From Rhodopseudomonas palustris (lineage in GTDB: Bacteria; Pseudomonadota; Alphaproteobacteria; Rhizobiales; Xanthobacteraceae), in the NCBI GenBank assembly GCA_016215605.1, contig JACRJB010000054.1:1-64000 (forward strand): a stretch of 64,000 nucleotides of DNA, written 5' to 3'. This document shows positions 52,156 through 60,654 of the stretch, piece by piece. Both the position numbers and the translations under genes were made by a program. The notes beneath the pieces are model-generated. The model was not told the origin of the DNA. It searched no databases and saw only the letters and a program-made list of their open reading frames with translations. How positions within the stretch are numbered: the first letter of the stretch is position 1; the number at the start of each line of letters is the position of its first letter.

Positions 52156-52185
52156 TTGACGGCCCGCGGGGTTTTTGCCTAATAG
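52156..52185 (+). promoter_or_regulatory. Sigma-70-type promoter of scoAB
   Basis: TTGACG at 52156-52161, an 18-nt spacer and TAATAG at 52180-52185, about 40 nt upstream of scoA. Confidence 0.6.
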
Positions 52186-52226
52186 ACCCAATCGCAGAAC
52201 AGCCCCTCTCATCAGGTCCCTGCATC

Positions 52227-52943
52227 ATGAACAAGGTTTATCCCGACGCCGAATCGGCACTCGCTGGAATCCTGCGGGACGGCATGATGATCATGTCCGG
52301 CGGTTTCGGGCTGTGCGGCATCGCCGAGACGCTGTCGGACGCGCTGCGCGAGTCCGGGGTCAAGGATCTCACCGTGGTCTCGAACAATGCCGGCGTCGAC
52401 GGCATCGGCCTCTCCAGGCTGCTGGAGACCCGCCAGATCAAGAAGATGATTTCGTCCTATGTGGGCGAGAACAAGCTGTTCGCCCAGCAGTTCCTGGCGG
52501 GCGAACTGGAGCTCGAATTCGCCCCGCAGGGCACGCTGGCCGAGCGCATCCGCGCCGGCGGAGCCGGCATCCCGGCGTTCTTCACCAAGACCGGCGTCGG
52601 CACGCTGGTCGCCGAGGGCAAGGAAATCCGCGAATTCGACGGCGAGAAATACGTGATGGAGCGCGGCCTGTTCGGCGATCTGGCGATCGTCCACGCCTGG
52701 AAGGGCGATACCGCCGGCAACCTCGTGTATCGAAAGACTGCGCGCAACTTCAATCCGATGATGGCGACCGCGGCCAAGATCACCATCGCCGAGGTCGAGC
52801 ATCTGGTGCCGGCCGGCGAGATCGATCCGGATCACATCCACACCCCGGGCATCTTCGTCCAGCGCATCATCGAAGTCGGCACCGCCAAGAAGCACATCGA
52901 GCAGCGCACCACCCGCAAGCGCCCCGCGGCCGCGGCAACCTGA
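52227..52943 (+). CDS. scoA: Succinyl-CoA:3-ketoacid CoA-transferase subunit A
   Basis: 238 aa. Class I CoA-transferase alpha chain: [20 protein letters not shown] glycine motif, [20 protein letters not shown] and [12 protein letters not shown]-type [18 protein letters not shown]. With subunit B it moves CoA from succinyl-CoA to acetoacetate for ketone-body or PHB-derived carbon use. 11 nt separate it from scoB. Confidence 0.95.
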   Translation: MNKVYPDAESALAGILRDGMMIMSGGFGLCGIAETLSDALRESGVKDLTVVSNNAGVDGIGLSRLLETRQIKKMISSYVGENKLFAQQFLAGELELEFAPQGTLAERIRAGGAGIPAFFTKTGVGTLVAEGKEIREFDGEKYVMERGLFGDLAIVHAWKGDTAGNLVYRKTARNFNPMMATAAKITIAEVEHLVPAGEIDPDHIHTPGIFVQRIIEVGTAKKHIEQRTTRKRPAAAAT

Positions 52944-52954
52944 GGAGACCTCTG

Positions 52955-53605
52955 ATGGCCTGGACCCGCGAACAGATGGCTGCCCGCGCCGCCAAGGAAT
53001 TGCGCGACGGCTTCTACGTCAATCTCGGCATCGGCATTCCGACGCTGGTGTCGAACTACATCCCCGACGGCGTCGACGTCGTGCTGCAGAGCGAGAACGG
53101 CATGCTCGGCATGGGCCCGTTCCCCTACGAGGGCGACGAGGATCCGGACCTGATCAACGCCGGCAAGCAGACCGTCACCGAACTGCCGTCGACCAGCTAC
53201 TTCTCGTCGGCCGATTCGTTCGCGATGGTGCGCGGCGGCCACATCGACCTGTCGATCCTCGGCGCCATGCAGGTCGCCCAGAACGGCGATCTCGCCAACT
53301 GGATGATCCCCGGCAAGATGGTCAAGGGCATGGGCGGCGCGATGGACCTCGTCGCCGGCGTCAAGCGGGTCGTGGTGGTGATGGAGCATTCCGCCAAGGA
53401 CGGCCCGAAGCTGTTGAAGTCGTGCAACCTGCCGCTGACCGGCGAGCGCGTCGTCGACATGGTGGTCACCGATCTGGCGGTGTTCACCATCGACAAGCAC
53501 GGCAATGACGGCATGGCGCTGATCGAACTCGCCGACGGCGTCACCCTCGACCAGGTCAAGGAAAAGACCGAAGCCGAGTTCCGTGTCGCGCTGAAGAACG
53601 CGTAG
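52955..53605 (+). CDS. scoB: Succinyl-CoA:3-ketoacid CoA-transferase subunit B
   Basis: 216 aa. Beta chain with the catalytic Glu in [14 protein letters not shown] (SENG motif), [19 protein letters not shown] at the start, and the [19 protein letters not shown] and [19 protein letters not shown] segments. SD GAGGAGA. Full length. Confidence 0.96.
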   Translation: MAWTREQMAARAAKELRDGFYVNLGIGIPTLVSNYIPDGVDVVLQSENGMLGMGPFPYEGDEDPDLINAGKQTVTELPSTSYFSSADSFAMVRGGHIDLSILGAMQVAQNGDLANWMIPGKMVKGMGGAMDLVAGVKRVVVVMEHSAKDGPKLLKSCNLPLTGERVVDMVVTDLAVFTIDKHGNDGMALIELADGVTLDQVKEKTEAEFRVALKNA

Positions 53606-53711
53606 TTCGCTTCGTCACTACGTCGGGTGGGCAAAGGCACGCAGCGTCGTGCCTACGCCGCACCAGAGCGCTTTATCGATTGATCGAATCTGGCCTTTTC
53701 AGAGGCACTGA

Positions 53712-53826
53712 GTCCTCATCCTGAGGAGCCCGGCGAAGCCGGGCGTCTCGAAGGATGGCGCCACGCAGTGCCGGTGGCGCATGGTTCGAGACGGCGCTGC
53801 GCGCCTCCTCACCACGAGGATGTGCT
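53712..53826. repeat. Palindromic repeat, family E
   Basis: Inverted unit: TCCTCATCCTGAGGAGCCC with CGTCTCGAAGGATGG on one side, and GGTTCGAGACGGCGC with CCTCCTCACCACGAGGATG on the other. A partial extra copy (TCGAAGGATGACGG) follows near 53850. Between the convergent scoB and secreted-protein genes. Confidence 0.75.
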
Positions 53827-53887
53827 TGTGGCACGAGGCGTTCCTTGGCGCGCCTCGAAGGATGACGGTGTGCTTGTGGGAGGGCTT

Positions 53888-54517
53888 CTACCGTCGCCCG
53901 CCTGCGAACATCGGCGACTCGCCGGGCAGCAGGTTGGAGCGGATGTCGCTGTCGATGGCGCCGTTCGGCTGGACGTAGCCGGCCGAGAACGACAGGCTGA
54001 GATTCGACGTCGGCCGGATCTCGACCCCGGCGTGGACGGCGGTGGCCGCGGTGCTGCCGCTGGCGAAGCCGGGCGAGGTCAGCGAGGTGAAGACGTCGGG
54101 CTGGTACTTCAACTGATCGACACCGCCGAACAGCGTCACCGGCAGGCCGCCGACGCCCTTGAAGTTGTAGCCGTATTGCGAGCCTTCCAGGGCCAGCGAA
54201 CCGAAATTGCCGAACGCGCCGGCGCCGCCGATCCCGCCGCCGCGCCAGCCGAGGCCGCTGGCGAAAGCATTCACGGGCGCGCTGTAGCTACGGGCGACGA
54301 AGCCGGTGCGGAAGCCGTCCTCGTCGACGCTGCTCAGCGCCGCAAAGCCCGGCACGTCGCTCCAGCCCGCCGTGCCCGCGCTGTCGGCCACGCCGCCGCC
54401 GAAGCCGAACGGCCCGCCGGGAACCCAATACCGGATCGGCGCGGACTGCGCGAACGCCGCCTGCGCACCGAGGCACAGCAGGGCGGCGAGGCCGTATCGG
54501 GCAAGTGAGCGAGACAT
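53888..54517 (-). CDS. Secreted Gly/Ala-rich protein
   Basis: 209 aa. Signal peptide MSRSLARYGLAALLCLGAQA with AFAQ cleavage, then a Gly/Phe/Ala-rich domain with alternating hydrophobic stretches (WRGGGIGGAGAFGNFGSLAL, FTSLTSPGFASGSTAATAVH, LSLSFSAGYVQPNG) that look beta-strand forming. It could be an outer-membrane or surface protein; no family named. ATG 54517 is preceded by GGAAG; ATG 54532 is an alternative. Confidence 0.7.
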   Translation of the reverse strand: MSRSLARYGLAALLCLGAQAAFAQSAPIRYWVPGGPFGFGGGVADSAGTAGWSDVPGFAALSSVDEDGFRTGFVARSYSAPVNAFASGLGWRGGGIGGAGAFGNFGSLALEGSQYGYNFKGVGGLPVTLFGGVDQLKYQPDVFTSLTSPGFASGSTAATAVHAGVEIRPTSNLSLSFSAGYVQPNGAIDSDIRSNLLPGESPMFAGGRR

Positions 54518-54730
54518 CCAAGCTTCCGTCATGGCGAGAATTATACGCGCCGGAGCACTCCGAGGCCAGCCGGTGCTGCGCATGGTCGCATCGGTCGAGC
54601 CGTTCCATCTTCGACGAGATGAGGGCAGTAGCGTGGCGGGGCACGCAGGGTGGGCAACGCGACCGTGCCCACCGTCAGCCTCGATCAGATGCACCGAATT
54701 TTCGCGTGCACCCTACCTGCGCCTGGCGCT

Positions 54731-56392
54731 TCACTCCGGCAGGTCGGAGAACCGCGTCAGCCAGATCACCGGGGGGATGCTGGCGGCGACGATGATCAGG
54801 GCGGCGAGGGCGCCCTCTTCGAAGCTGCCGCGGCTGGCGTATTGGTAGATCGAGGTCGCCAGCGTCTCGACGTTCAGCGGCCGCAGCAGCAGCGTCGCCG
54901 GCAGTTCCTTCAGGCAGTCGACGAACACCAGGATCGCGGCGCCGACCAGCGCCGGCCGCAGCAACGGCAGATCGACCTTCGCCAGCGTCACCAGCCGCGA
55001 GGCGCCGGCGGCACGGGCGGAATCGTCGTAGTCCCGCGGAATCCGCTCGAAGCCGGCTTTCAACAGCCCGGTCGGCACCGCAAGAAAGCGGATCACATAG
55101 GCGGCGACCACCGCGCCGCCCGAGCTCATCAGCAGCAGGCCGGGCGAGCCGAGACCGACCGCCTGCGCGAGGTTCGCCACCATGCCGTCGAGCGCCAGCA
55201 GCGGCGTCAGCAGGCCGAGCGCCAGCACCAGTCCGGGCAGCGCGTAGCCGAGCTGCGCCACCGCCACCGAGGCGGCGGCCGCGCGGCCGGGGCGCCAGCG
55301 CGCGGCGAGGATCACCACGAGGGCGAGGCCGAGCGCCAGCAGCGTCGCGATCGAGGCCAGCGTCACCGTATGCAGTGCGTCGCGCGCCAGCGACGGATCG
55401 ATCCGTCCGGCGAGGCTGCGGCGCAGGCTTTCGCCGAGCAGATACGCCGCCGGCACCACGAAGCCGAGCAGCACTGGAACGAGACATGCGGCGCAGGCCA
55501 GCGCGCCCTTGGCGCCGTGCAGCGGCGTGCGCGGCCGCAGCCGCGGGTTCTCCGCGGAGAATTCGGTGCTGGCATTGCGCCGGCCGATCCGCTCGATGGT
55601 GATCAGCAGCGCGGCGAAGCCGAGCAGCACCAGCGACAATTGCGCCGCCCCGGCGAGGCTGCCGCGATTGAGCCAGGTGGTGAACACCGAGACCGTCAGC
55701 GTCCGCACGCCGAGATACTCGCTGGCGCCGATGTCGTTCAGCGTTTCCAGCGCCGCGAGCGCGACGCCGACCGCGAGCGCCGGCCGCGCCATCGGCAGCA
55801 CGACGCGGCGCAGGATGGTGAGGCGCGAGGCGCCGAGCGTCCGCGCCGCCTCGATCGCATCGGCGCTCTGCGCCTGGAACACCGCGCGCGCCGACAAGTA
55901 CACGTAGGGATACAGCACCAGCGCGAGCAGCAGCACCGCACCGGGCAGCGAGCGCAGTTGCGGCAGCCATTGCACCGCCTGCGCCGCCGGCATCAGCAGC
56001 GTCAGCGTGCGATGCGCGAGGCCAAGCGGCTCGACCAGATCGACATAAACATACGCAGAAAGATAGGTCGGTACCGACAGCGGCAGTGGCAACAGCCAGA
56101 TCAGCGCGGTGCGGCCGGCAAAATCGTGCGACGACACCAGCCAGGCGGTGCCGCCGCCGATCAACAGCGTCAGAACGCCGACGCCGAGCAGGAGCGCCGC
56201 GGTGTCGCGCAGCGCCTGCGGCAGCACGTAGGCGAGCAGATGCGGCCAGACCTCTGCGGCCGGCTGCAGCGCGGTGACCGCGAGGCTGACCACCGGCGCC
56301 GCGACGATCAGCGCCGTGAGGAGAGCAATGCCGAGAGCGATGCGTTCGATGCGGGATAATCCGCGGCGAGATGCGCGTGGATGAGGCGACAC
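54731..56392 (-). CDS. Iron(III)-type ABC importer permease (SfuB/FbpB-like)
   Basis: About 553 aa with roughly 12 membrane helices in two homologous halves, each with an EAA-like loop (IEAARTLGASRLTILRRVVL; YDDSARAAGASRLVTLAKVD). This is the fused double-permease layout of Fe3+ (SfuB/FbpB) importers. The start is uncertain: the frame extends into the family F repeat upstream; GTG 56392 (VSPHPRASRR) is used. The binding protein is encoded upstream. No ATPase gene is present here. Confidence 0.9.
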   Translation of the reverse strand: MSPHPRASRRGLSRIERIALGIALLTALIVAAPVVSLAVTALQPAAEVWPHLLAYVLPQALRDTAALLLGVGVLTLLIGGGTAWLVSSHDFAGRTALIWLLPLPLSVPTYLSAYVYVDLVEPLGLAHRTLTLLMPAAQAVQWLPQLRSLPGAVLLLALVLYPYVYLSARAVFQAQSADAIEAARTLGASRLTILRRVVLPMARPALAVGVALAALETLNDIGASEYLGVRTLTVSVFTTWLNRGSLAGAAQLSLVLLGFAALLITIERIGRRNASTEFSAENPRLRPRTPLHGAKGALACAACLVPVLLGFVVPAAYLLGESLRRSLAGRIDPSLARDALHTVTLASIATLLALGLALVVILAARWRPGRAAAASVAVAQLGYALPGLVLALGLLTPLLALDGMVANLAQAVGLGSPGLLLMSSGGAVVAAYVIRFLAVPTGLLKAGFERIPRDYDDSARAAGASRLVTLAKVDLPLLRPALVGAAILVFVDCLKELPATLLLRPLNVETLATSIYQYASRGSFEEGALAALIIVAASIPPVIWLTRFSDLPE

Positions 56393-56409
56393 GGCGGTGC
56401 CGCCTGCTT

Positions 56410-56550
56410 CCCTCTCCCCTTGTGGGAGAGGGTGCCCGAGCGCAGCGAGGGCGGGTGAGGGGGCTTGCCGCCGCGCCTCGTCCCGCCCCCTCACCCGTCT
56501 CGAATTCGCTTCGCTCATTCGAGCCACCCTCTCCCACGAGGGGAGAGGGA
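56410..56550. repeat. Palindromic repeat, family F (within an operon)
   Basis: Inverted element: CCCTCTCCCCTTGTGGGAGA at one end and TCTCCCACGAGGGGAGAGGG at the other, with GCGGGTGAGGGGG / CCCCCTCACCCG inside. It lies between the iron-binding-protein stop and the permease start, inside an apparent operon. Confidence 0.85.
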
Positions 56551-56573
56551 GTAGGTGCGCATCCCGCTCATCG

Positions 56574-57584
56574 TCAGTTGTCGAACCCGACCTTGTCGAC
56601 CAGCGTCGAGGCGGTCTTGCGCTCGGCGGCGATCTTGGCGATCGGCAGCGAGTCGGCGGTCAGCTTGCCGTAGCCGGCGATGGTCGGATTCAGCGCCACG
56701 CCGGGGCGGATCGGATATTCGTAGTTGGCGTCGGCGTAGATCTGCTGCGCCTTGTCGCCGACCAGCCATTCGATCAGCTTGATGCCGTTGTCCTTGTTCG
56801 GCGCGTGCTTCGCCAGCAGCACGCCGGACAGGTTGACGTGGGTGCCGCCGCCCTCGAAGGTCGGCAGGACGACGCGGGTCGCGTCCGCCCAGGCCTTCTT
56901 GTCGGGGTCCTTCAGCATCAGCGCCCAGTAATAGGTGTTGCCGATGCCGAGGTCGCATTTGCCCGCGGCGACGTCGCGCGCGGTCTCACGGTCTCCGCCC
57001 GACGGCTTCTGCGCCAGATTGGCCTTCAGCCCGCGCAGCCAGGCTTCGGCTTTCTCGGCGCCGTGCTTGGCCACATAAGCGGCGAACAGCGCGTTGTTGT
57101 AGATGTGCTGGCCGGACCGGATGCAGATCTTGCCCTTCCATTTCGGATCGGCCAGTTCCTCGTAGGTGATCGCATCCTGCTTGACGCGGTCCTTCGAGGC
57201 GTAGATCACCCGCGCCCGCATCGAGATGCCGGCCCAGTGACCGTCGGGATCGCGATAGCGCGGCGGCACGATCTCGTCGATCACCGCCGACTTGATCGGC
57301 TGGGTGATGCCGGCCTGGACCGCCTCGTCGATCCGCCCGATATCCACCGTCAGCAGCACGTCGGCGGGGCTCTTGTCGCCCTCCGCCTTGATCCGCTGCT
57401 CCAGCCCGGAACTCGCCGAGATCACGTTGACGGCGATGCCGGTGTCCTTGGTGAAGGCATCGAACAGCGGCTGCACCAGCTTGGTCTCGCGATAGGTGTA
57501 GACGTTGACCTCGTCGGCGGCGAACGCCTGCAGCGGCAGGAGGGCGGCAGCGAAGGCGAGGGCGGCAGCGCGGAAGCGGCTCAT
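56574..57584 (-). CDS. Iron(III) ABC importer periplasmic binding protein (FbpA/FutA-like)
   Basis: 336 aa. Signal peptide (AAALAFAAALLPLQAFAADE). The mature start VNVYTYRETKLVQPLFDAFT is the FutA/IdiA form. DLGIGNTYYWALML contains the Tyr pair that ligates Fe3+ in this family, and the C-terminal region includes YEYPIRPGVALN. It delivers ferric iron to the double permease downstream. ATG 57584 selected from the signal peptide. Confidence 0.93.
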   Translation of the reverse strand: MSRFRAAALAFAAALLPLQAFAADEVNVYTYRETKLVQPLFDAFTKDTGIAVNVISASSGLEQRIKAEGDKSPADVLLTVDIGRIDEAVQAGITQPIKSAVIDEIVPPRYRDPDGHWAGISMRARVIYASKDRVKQDAITYEELADPKWKGKICIRSGQHIYNNALFAAYVAKHGAEKAEAWLRGLKANLAQKPSGGDRETARDVAAGKCDLGIGNTYYWALMLKDPDKKAWADATRVVLPTFEGGGTHVNLSGVLLAKHAPNKDNGIKLIEWLVGDKAQQIYADANYEYPIRPGVALNPTIAGYGKLTADSLPIAKIAAERKTASTLVDKVGFDN

Positions 57585-57733
57585 GCAGCGGGCTCCAGAA
57601 TGGCAGTTGAGACCCGGTGTCAGTAGCTCAGCGCACCGCACGACGGCCGCGACGGAATGTCGCGATTAGAGCGATTCCAGCCCGGTTCACGGGCTGTCCA
57701 CACACCTCGGCCGGGCGGGCGGACCGGCCTTCG

Positions 57734-57937
57734 TCAGAGTAAATCCTGGCCGTCGCCGCTCTGGCAGGACGGGCACTTGCAATTGTGGAAATTGACGTCG
57801 GTGGCGAGATATTCCTGGCCGCAATGGATGCAGGCGATCCGCAAATGCGGACGCTTGTCGGCGCTGACGGTGCGGTCGACCAGGTACTGCCCGAGCGAAT
57901 TCTGATCGCCGACGGCGACGTGATAGTTCGCGACCAT
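57734..57937 (-). CDS. Small zinc-ribbon protein
   Basis: 67 aa. Two CxxC knuckles: CIHC (about residues 36-39) and CPSC (about 55-58), with an extra Cys in HNCKCPSC, giving a likely zinc ribbon. The N-terminal part (MVANYHVAVGDQNSLGQYLV) is conserved-looking but unassigned. Possibly a small nucleic-acid- or protein-binding factor. Function unknown. Confidence 0.7.
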   Translation of the reverse strand: MVANYHVAVGDQNSLGQYLVDRTVSADKRPHLRIACIHCGQEYLATDVNFHNCKCPSCQSGDGQDLL

Positions 57938-58120
57938 AGCGTCCCCCGCATCTCGCGTCTGCGAGATATCCTAGCACACAGCCCGCGGGGGAAAGCAAAT
58001 GCGATCGTTGCGAGCGAATCGCGCTTATTGCTCCCGATCGGGTTCCATTCGGCTGGTCGCGACGCCCGCCGCAGCCTCGGCGGTATCCTGGCAAGGCTAC
58101 GGGATCGGTTCAGCCCGCGC

Positions 58121-59743
58121 TCATCGATCGGCGGCCTGCGCGCCGCGGCCGTTGTCGTCCAGTGCGCGGCGCAGCCGCCGGATGATCACGCTGCGGGCGC
58201 GGGCGTCGGCCGCCGCCTCGATGCGCTCGTTGATGTCGAGGATGAGCTTCGACATGTCGTTGTGCCAGTCGAGCTTGACCACGGCCTCCGGCTCGAGCCG
58301 CCGGCGATGCTTGCCGTCGAGCGGCGTCGGCACCGCGGCGGCGAGTTCGTAGACGTCGTCGAGCACCGGCTGGAAGATCTTCGCCGCCGGCAGCTCGCCG
58401 CCGCCGATCCGCTCGGCCAGCGCGGCGATCGCCGCTTCCTCGCCATGGGCGAGAAACAGACCGCGCTCGATCGGGCGCCGCGCGGTGATCCAGCGTGCCA
58501 GTTCGCCGGCATCGGCATGGCCGGAGTAATCGTCGATGCGGCGGATCTTCGCCTTGACCCGGATCTCCTCGCCCATGATCCGCACCGAGGTCGCGCCGTC
58601 TTCGAGGAAGCGGCCGAGCGTGCCGTGCGCCTGATAGCCCACCAGCAGCACGGTGCCGTTGCTGCGGCACAGCCAGCGCTTGAGATGATGGCGGATGCGG
58701 CCTGCGTCGCACATCCCGCTGGCGGCGATGATGATGTGGAAGCCGCTGAGCTTGGCGATCGCCTTGCTCTCCTCGACGGTCTCGGTGAAGCGCAGATGCG
58801 GCGACGCCAGCAGCCGCTCGACGTCGACGTCCTCGTCGAGATCGGCGGCGTGGCGGCGGAACACTTCGGTGGCGCGGATCGCCAGCGGCGAGTCGAGAAA
58901 GATCGGCGCCGACGGGATCGTGCCTTGCTGCATCAGGTCGATCAGATCGACGATCAGCTCCTGGGTCCGCTCGACCGCGAAGGCCGGGATCACCAGCGCG
59001 CCGCGCGCGGCGGCGGCGGCATTGACCTCCGCGGCCAATCGCTCATGGCGGAGCTGCGGTGAGGTCGGCTCGCGGGTGCGGTCGCCATAAGTGCTTTCGC
59101 AGATCACATAGTCGAAATGCGCCGGCGCCTCCGGATCGGGCTGCAGCAATTTGCCGTCGGGCCCGATGTCGCCAGAGGCGAGCACGCGCAGCGCCGAGGA
59201 CGAGCGGCCCTCGCCGGCGATCTCGATCTCGATCGACGCCGAGCCGAGCAGATGCCCGGCATTCCAGTAGCGGGCGCGGACGCCGGGGATCACGTTGGTC
59301 CAGGTCTCGTAGTCGACCGGCCGAAACGATTGCAGCGTTGCGATGGCGTCGGCCTGGGTGTAGATCGGGCTCACCTCCGGCCGGCCGCGCGCCGCATTGC
59401 GCCGGTTCAGCATGGTCACTTCGGACTCCTGGATGCTGCCGGCGTCGGGCAGCATGTAGGAGCACAGATCGATCGTGCCGCGGGTCGCGAAGATCGGGCC
59501 GGCGAAGCCCTCGCGCACCAGCTTCGGCAGCAGTCCGCAATGATCGATATGCGCATGCGTCAGCAGCACCGCGTCGATGCTCGACGCCTTGAACGGGAAG
59601 TCGCCGTAGTTCAGTTCCTTCAGCGTCTTCTGCCCTTGGAACAGGCCGCAATCGACCAGGAAGCGCTTGCCCTTGGTTTCGAACAAGTAACACGAGCCGG
59701 TGACGGTGCGCGCGGCGCCGCAGAATCGGATGGTGACGCTCAT
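58121..59743 (-). CDS. Beta-CASP metallo-beta-lactamase nuclease (RNA exonuclease-like)
   Basis: 540 aa. MBL motifs: THAHIDHCGLLPKL (HxHxDH), GHLLGSASIEIE, SGDIGPDGKLL. Beta-CASP motifs: FAVERTQELIVDL, SGMCDAGRIRHHL, and SGHADAGELARW near the C-terminus. A C-terminal extension carries KLDWHNDMSKLILDINERIE. The family processes or degrades RNA (CPSF73/RNase J-like; YSH1/MBL group). It overlaps the PRPP synthetase gene by 4 nt and closes a three-gene operon, where it could supply nucleotides from RNA. The start [11 protein letters not shown] has SD GGAGAG. Confidence 0.93.
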   Translation of the reverse strand: MSVTIRFCGAARTVTGSCYLFETKGKRFLVDCGLFQGQKTLKELNYGDFPFKASSIDAVLLTHAHIDHCGLLPKLVREGFAGPIFATRGTIDLCSYMLPDAGSIQESEVTMLNRRNAARGRPEVSPIYTQADAIATLQSFRPVDYETWTNVIPGVRARYWNAGHLLGSASIEIEIAGEGRSSSALRVLASGDIGPDGKLLQPDPEAPAHFDYVICESTYGDRTREPTSPQLRHERLAAEVNAAAAARGALVIPAFAVERTQELIVDLIDLMQQGTIPSAPIFLDSPLAIRATEVFRRHAADLDEDVDVERLLASPHLRFTETVEESKAIAKLSGFHIIIAASGMCDAGRIRHHLKRWLCRSNGTVLLVGYQAHGTLGRFLEDGATSVRIMGEEIRVKAKIRRIDDYSGHADAGELARWITARRPIERGLFLAHGEEAAIAALAERIGGGELPAAKIFQPVLDDVYELAAAVPTPLDGKHRRRLEPEAVVKLDWHNDMSKLILDINERIEAAADARARSVIIRRLRRALDDNGRGAQAADR

Positions 59744-60654
59744 GCTGATCTCTCCGGGGGCGTGCGGATTTCGCAGGCGAGCGCGTCGGCGAACAGGTCG
59801 TCGAGCGCAATCGCGTTGGTCGGATGCGGCACGGTGGTGGTGGAGCGGATCGAGCGGATGCCCGCCGCGGTGAAGGCGCCGATCATCTCGGCCGGAAACA
59901 GCGCGTGGGTGATCATCGCATCGACCGACGTCGCGCCGGCGGCGCGCAGCGCCTGCGCGCAGGTGATCAGTGTGCCGCCCGATGAGACGATGTCGTCGAC
60001 CAGCAAGGCCGGACGGCCAGCGATCAAACTGGGATCGTCGAAGACAATCTCGACCGAGCGATCGCCGCGGCGGATTTTTCGCGCGACCGCGGAGCCTGTG
60101 CCGATCAGCGTCGCCAGCGCCTCGACCCATGGCCGAGACTCGGCGTCGGGGCCGACCACGACCGTCGCCGGATCGAGCCCGCTGGCGCGTAGCGCCGCCG
60201 CGATCGTCGGCATCGCCGAAAGGTCGTCGGCCTCGATGCCCGGAAACACCTCGCCCAGCGTCGCGATGCGGTGCAGATGCGCATCGACGGTGATGACGCG
60301 ATCGACCAGCGAGGCCAGCAGCTTGCCGATCGCCTTCTGGCTGATCGCCTCGCCGGGGTGAAACGCGACGTCCTGGCGCATGTAGCAGAGATACGGCGCC
60401 AGCAGCACCAACCGGGTACAGCCACCGCGGCGTAGCGCTTCCGCCGCGAACAGGATCGTCAGCAATTTCTCGTTCGGCTGGTCGAGCGGCACGTACAAGA
60501 TCGTGGTCGGCGTCGCCGGCCCGATCGTCACCGCGATCTCGCCGTCGGGGAAGCGATGCTGCGCGATCGTGTGCACCGGCACGCCGAGGCGTTCCCCGAG
60601 CCGCTCGGCATCGGCGCGCGCCGCGGTGAGGCACTGGATTGCTGCAGTGCTCAC
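59740..60654 (-). CDS. prs: Ribose-phosphate pyrophosphokinase, archaeal (class III)-like
   Basis: 304 aa. PRPP-binding loop [17 protein letters not shown] is intact, and [12 protein letters not shown] is the usual early motif. The segment [20 protein letters not shown] matches the RQDxxFxPGEAIS form of archaeal class III enzymes rather than the bacterial class I loop. It makes PRPP from ribose 5-phosphate and ATP (class III also accepts ADP). GTG start overlapping the phosphorylase stop (GTGA). It is probably a second, specialised Prs, not the housekeeping one. Confidence 0.9.
   Translation of the reverse strand: MSTAAIQCLTAARADAERLGERLGVPVHTIAQHRFPDGEIAVTIGPATPTTILYVPLDQPNEKLLTILFAAEALRRGGCTRLVLLAPYLCYMRQDVAFHPGEAISQKAIGKLLASLVDRVITVDAHLHRIATLGEVFPGIEADDLSAMPTIAAALRASGLDPATVVVGPDAESRPWVEALATLIGTGSAVARKIRRGDRSVEIVFDDPSLIAGRPALLVDDIVSSGGTLITCAQALRAAGATSVDAMITHALFPAEMIGAFTAAGIRSIRSTTTVPHPTNAIALDDLFADALACEIRTPPERSA

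Noticed and set aside
53828-53845. TGGCACGAGGCGTTCC as a sigma-54 promoter
   Set aside because: The -12 GC element is absent, and it lies beside a family E repeat between convergent genes.
54650-56359. Long 569-codon open frame antisense to the iron permease
   Set aside because: Composition rich in Arg, Gln and His with no motif; it mirrors the real permease frame and is a GC-rich shadow.
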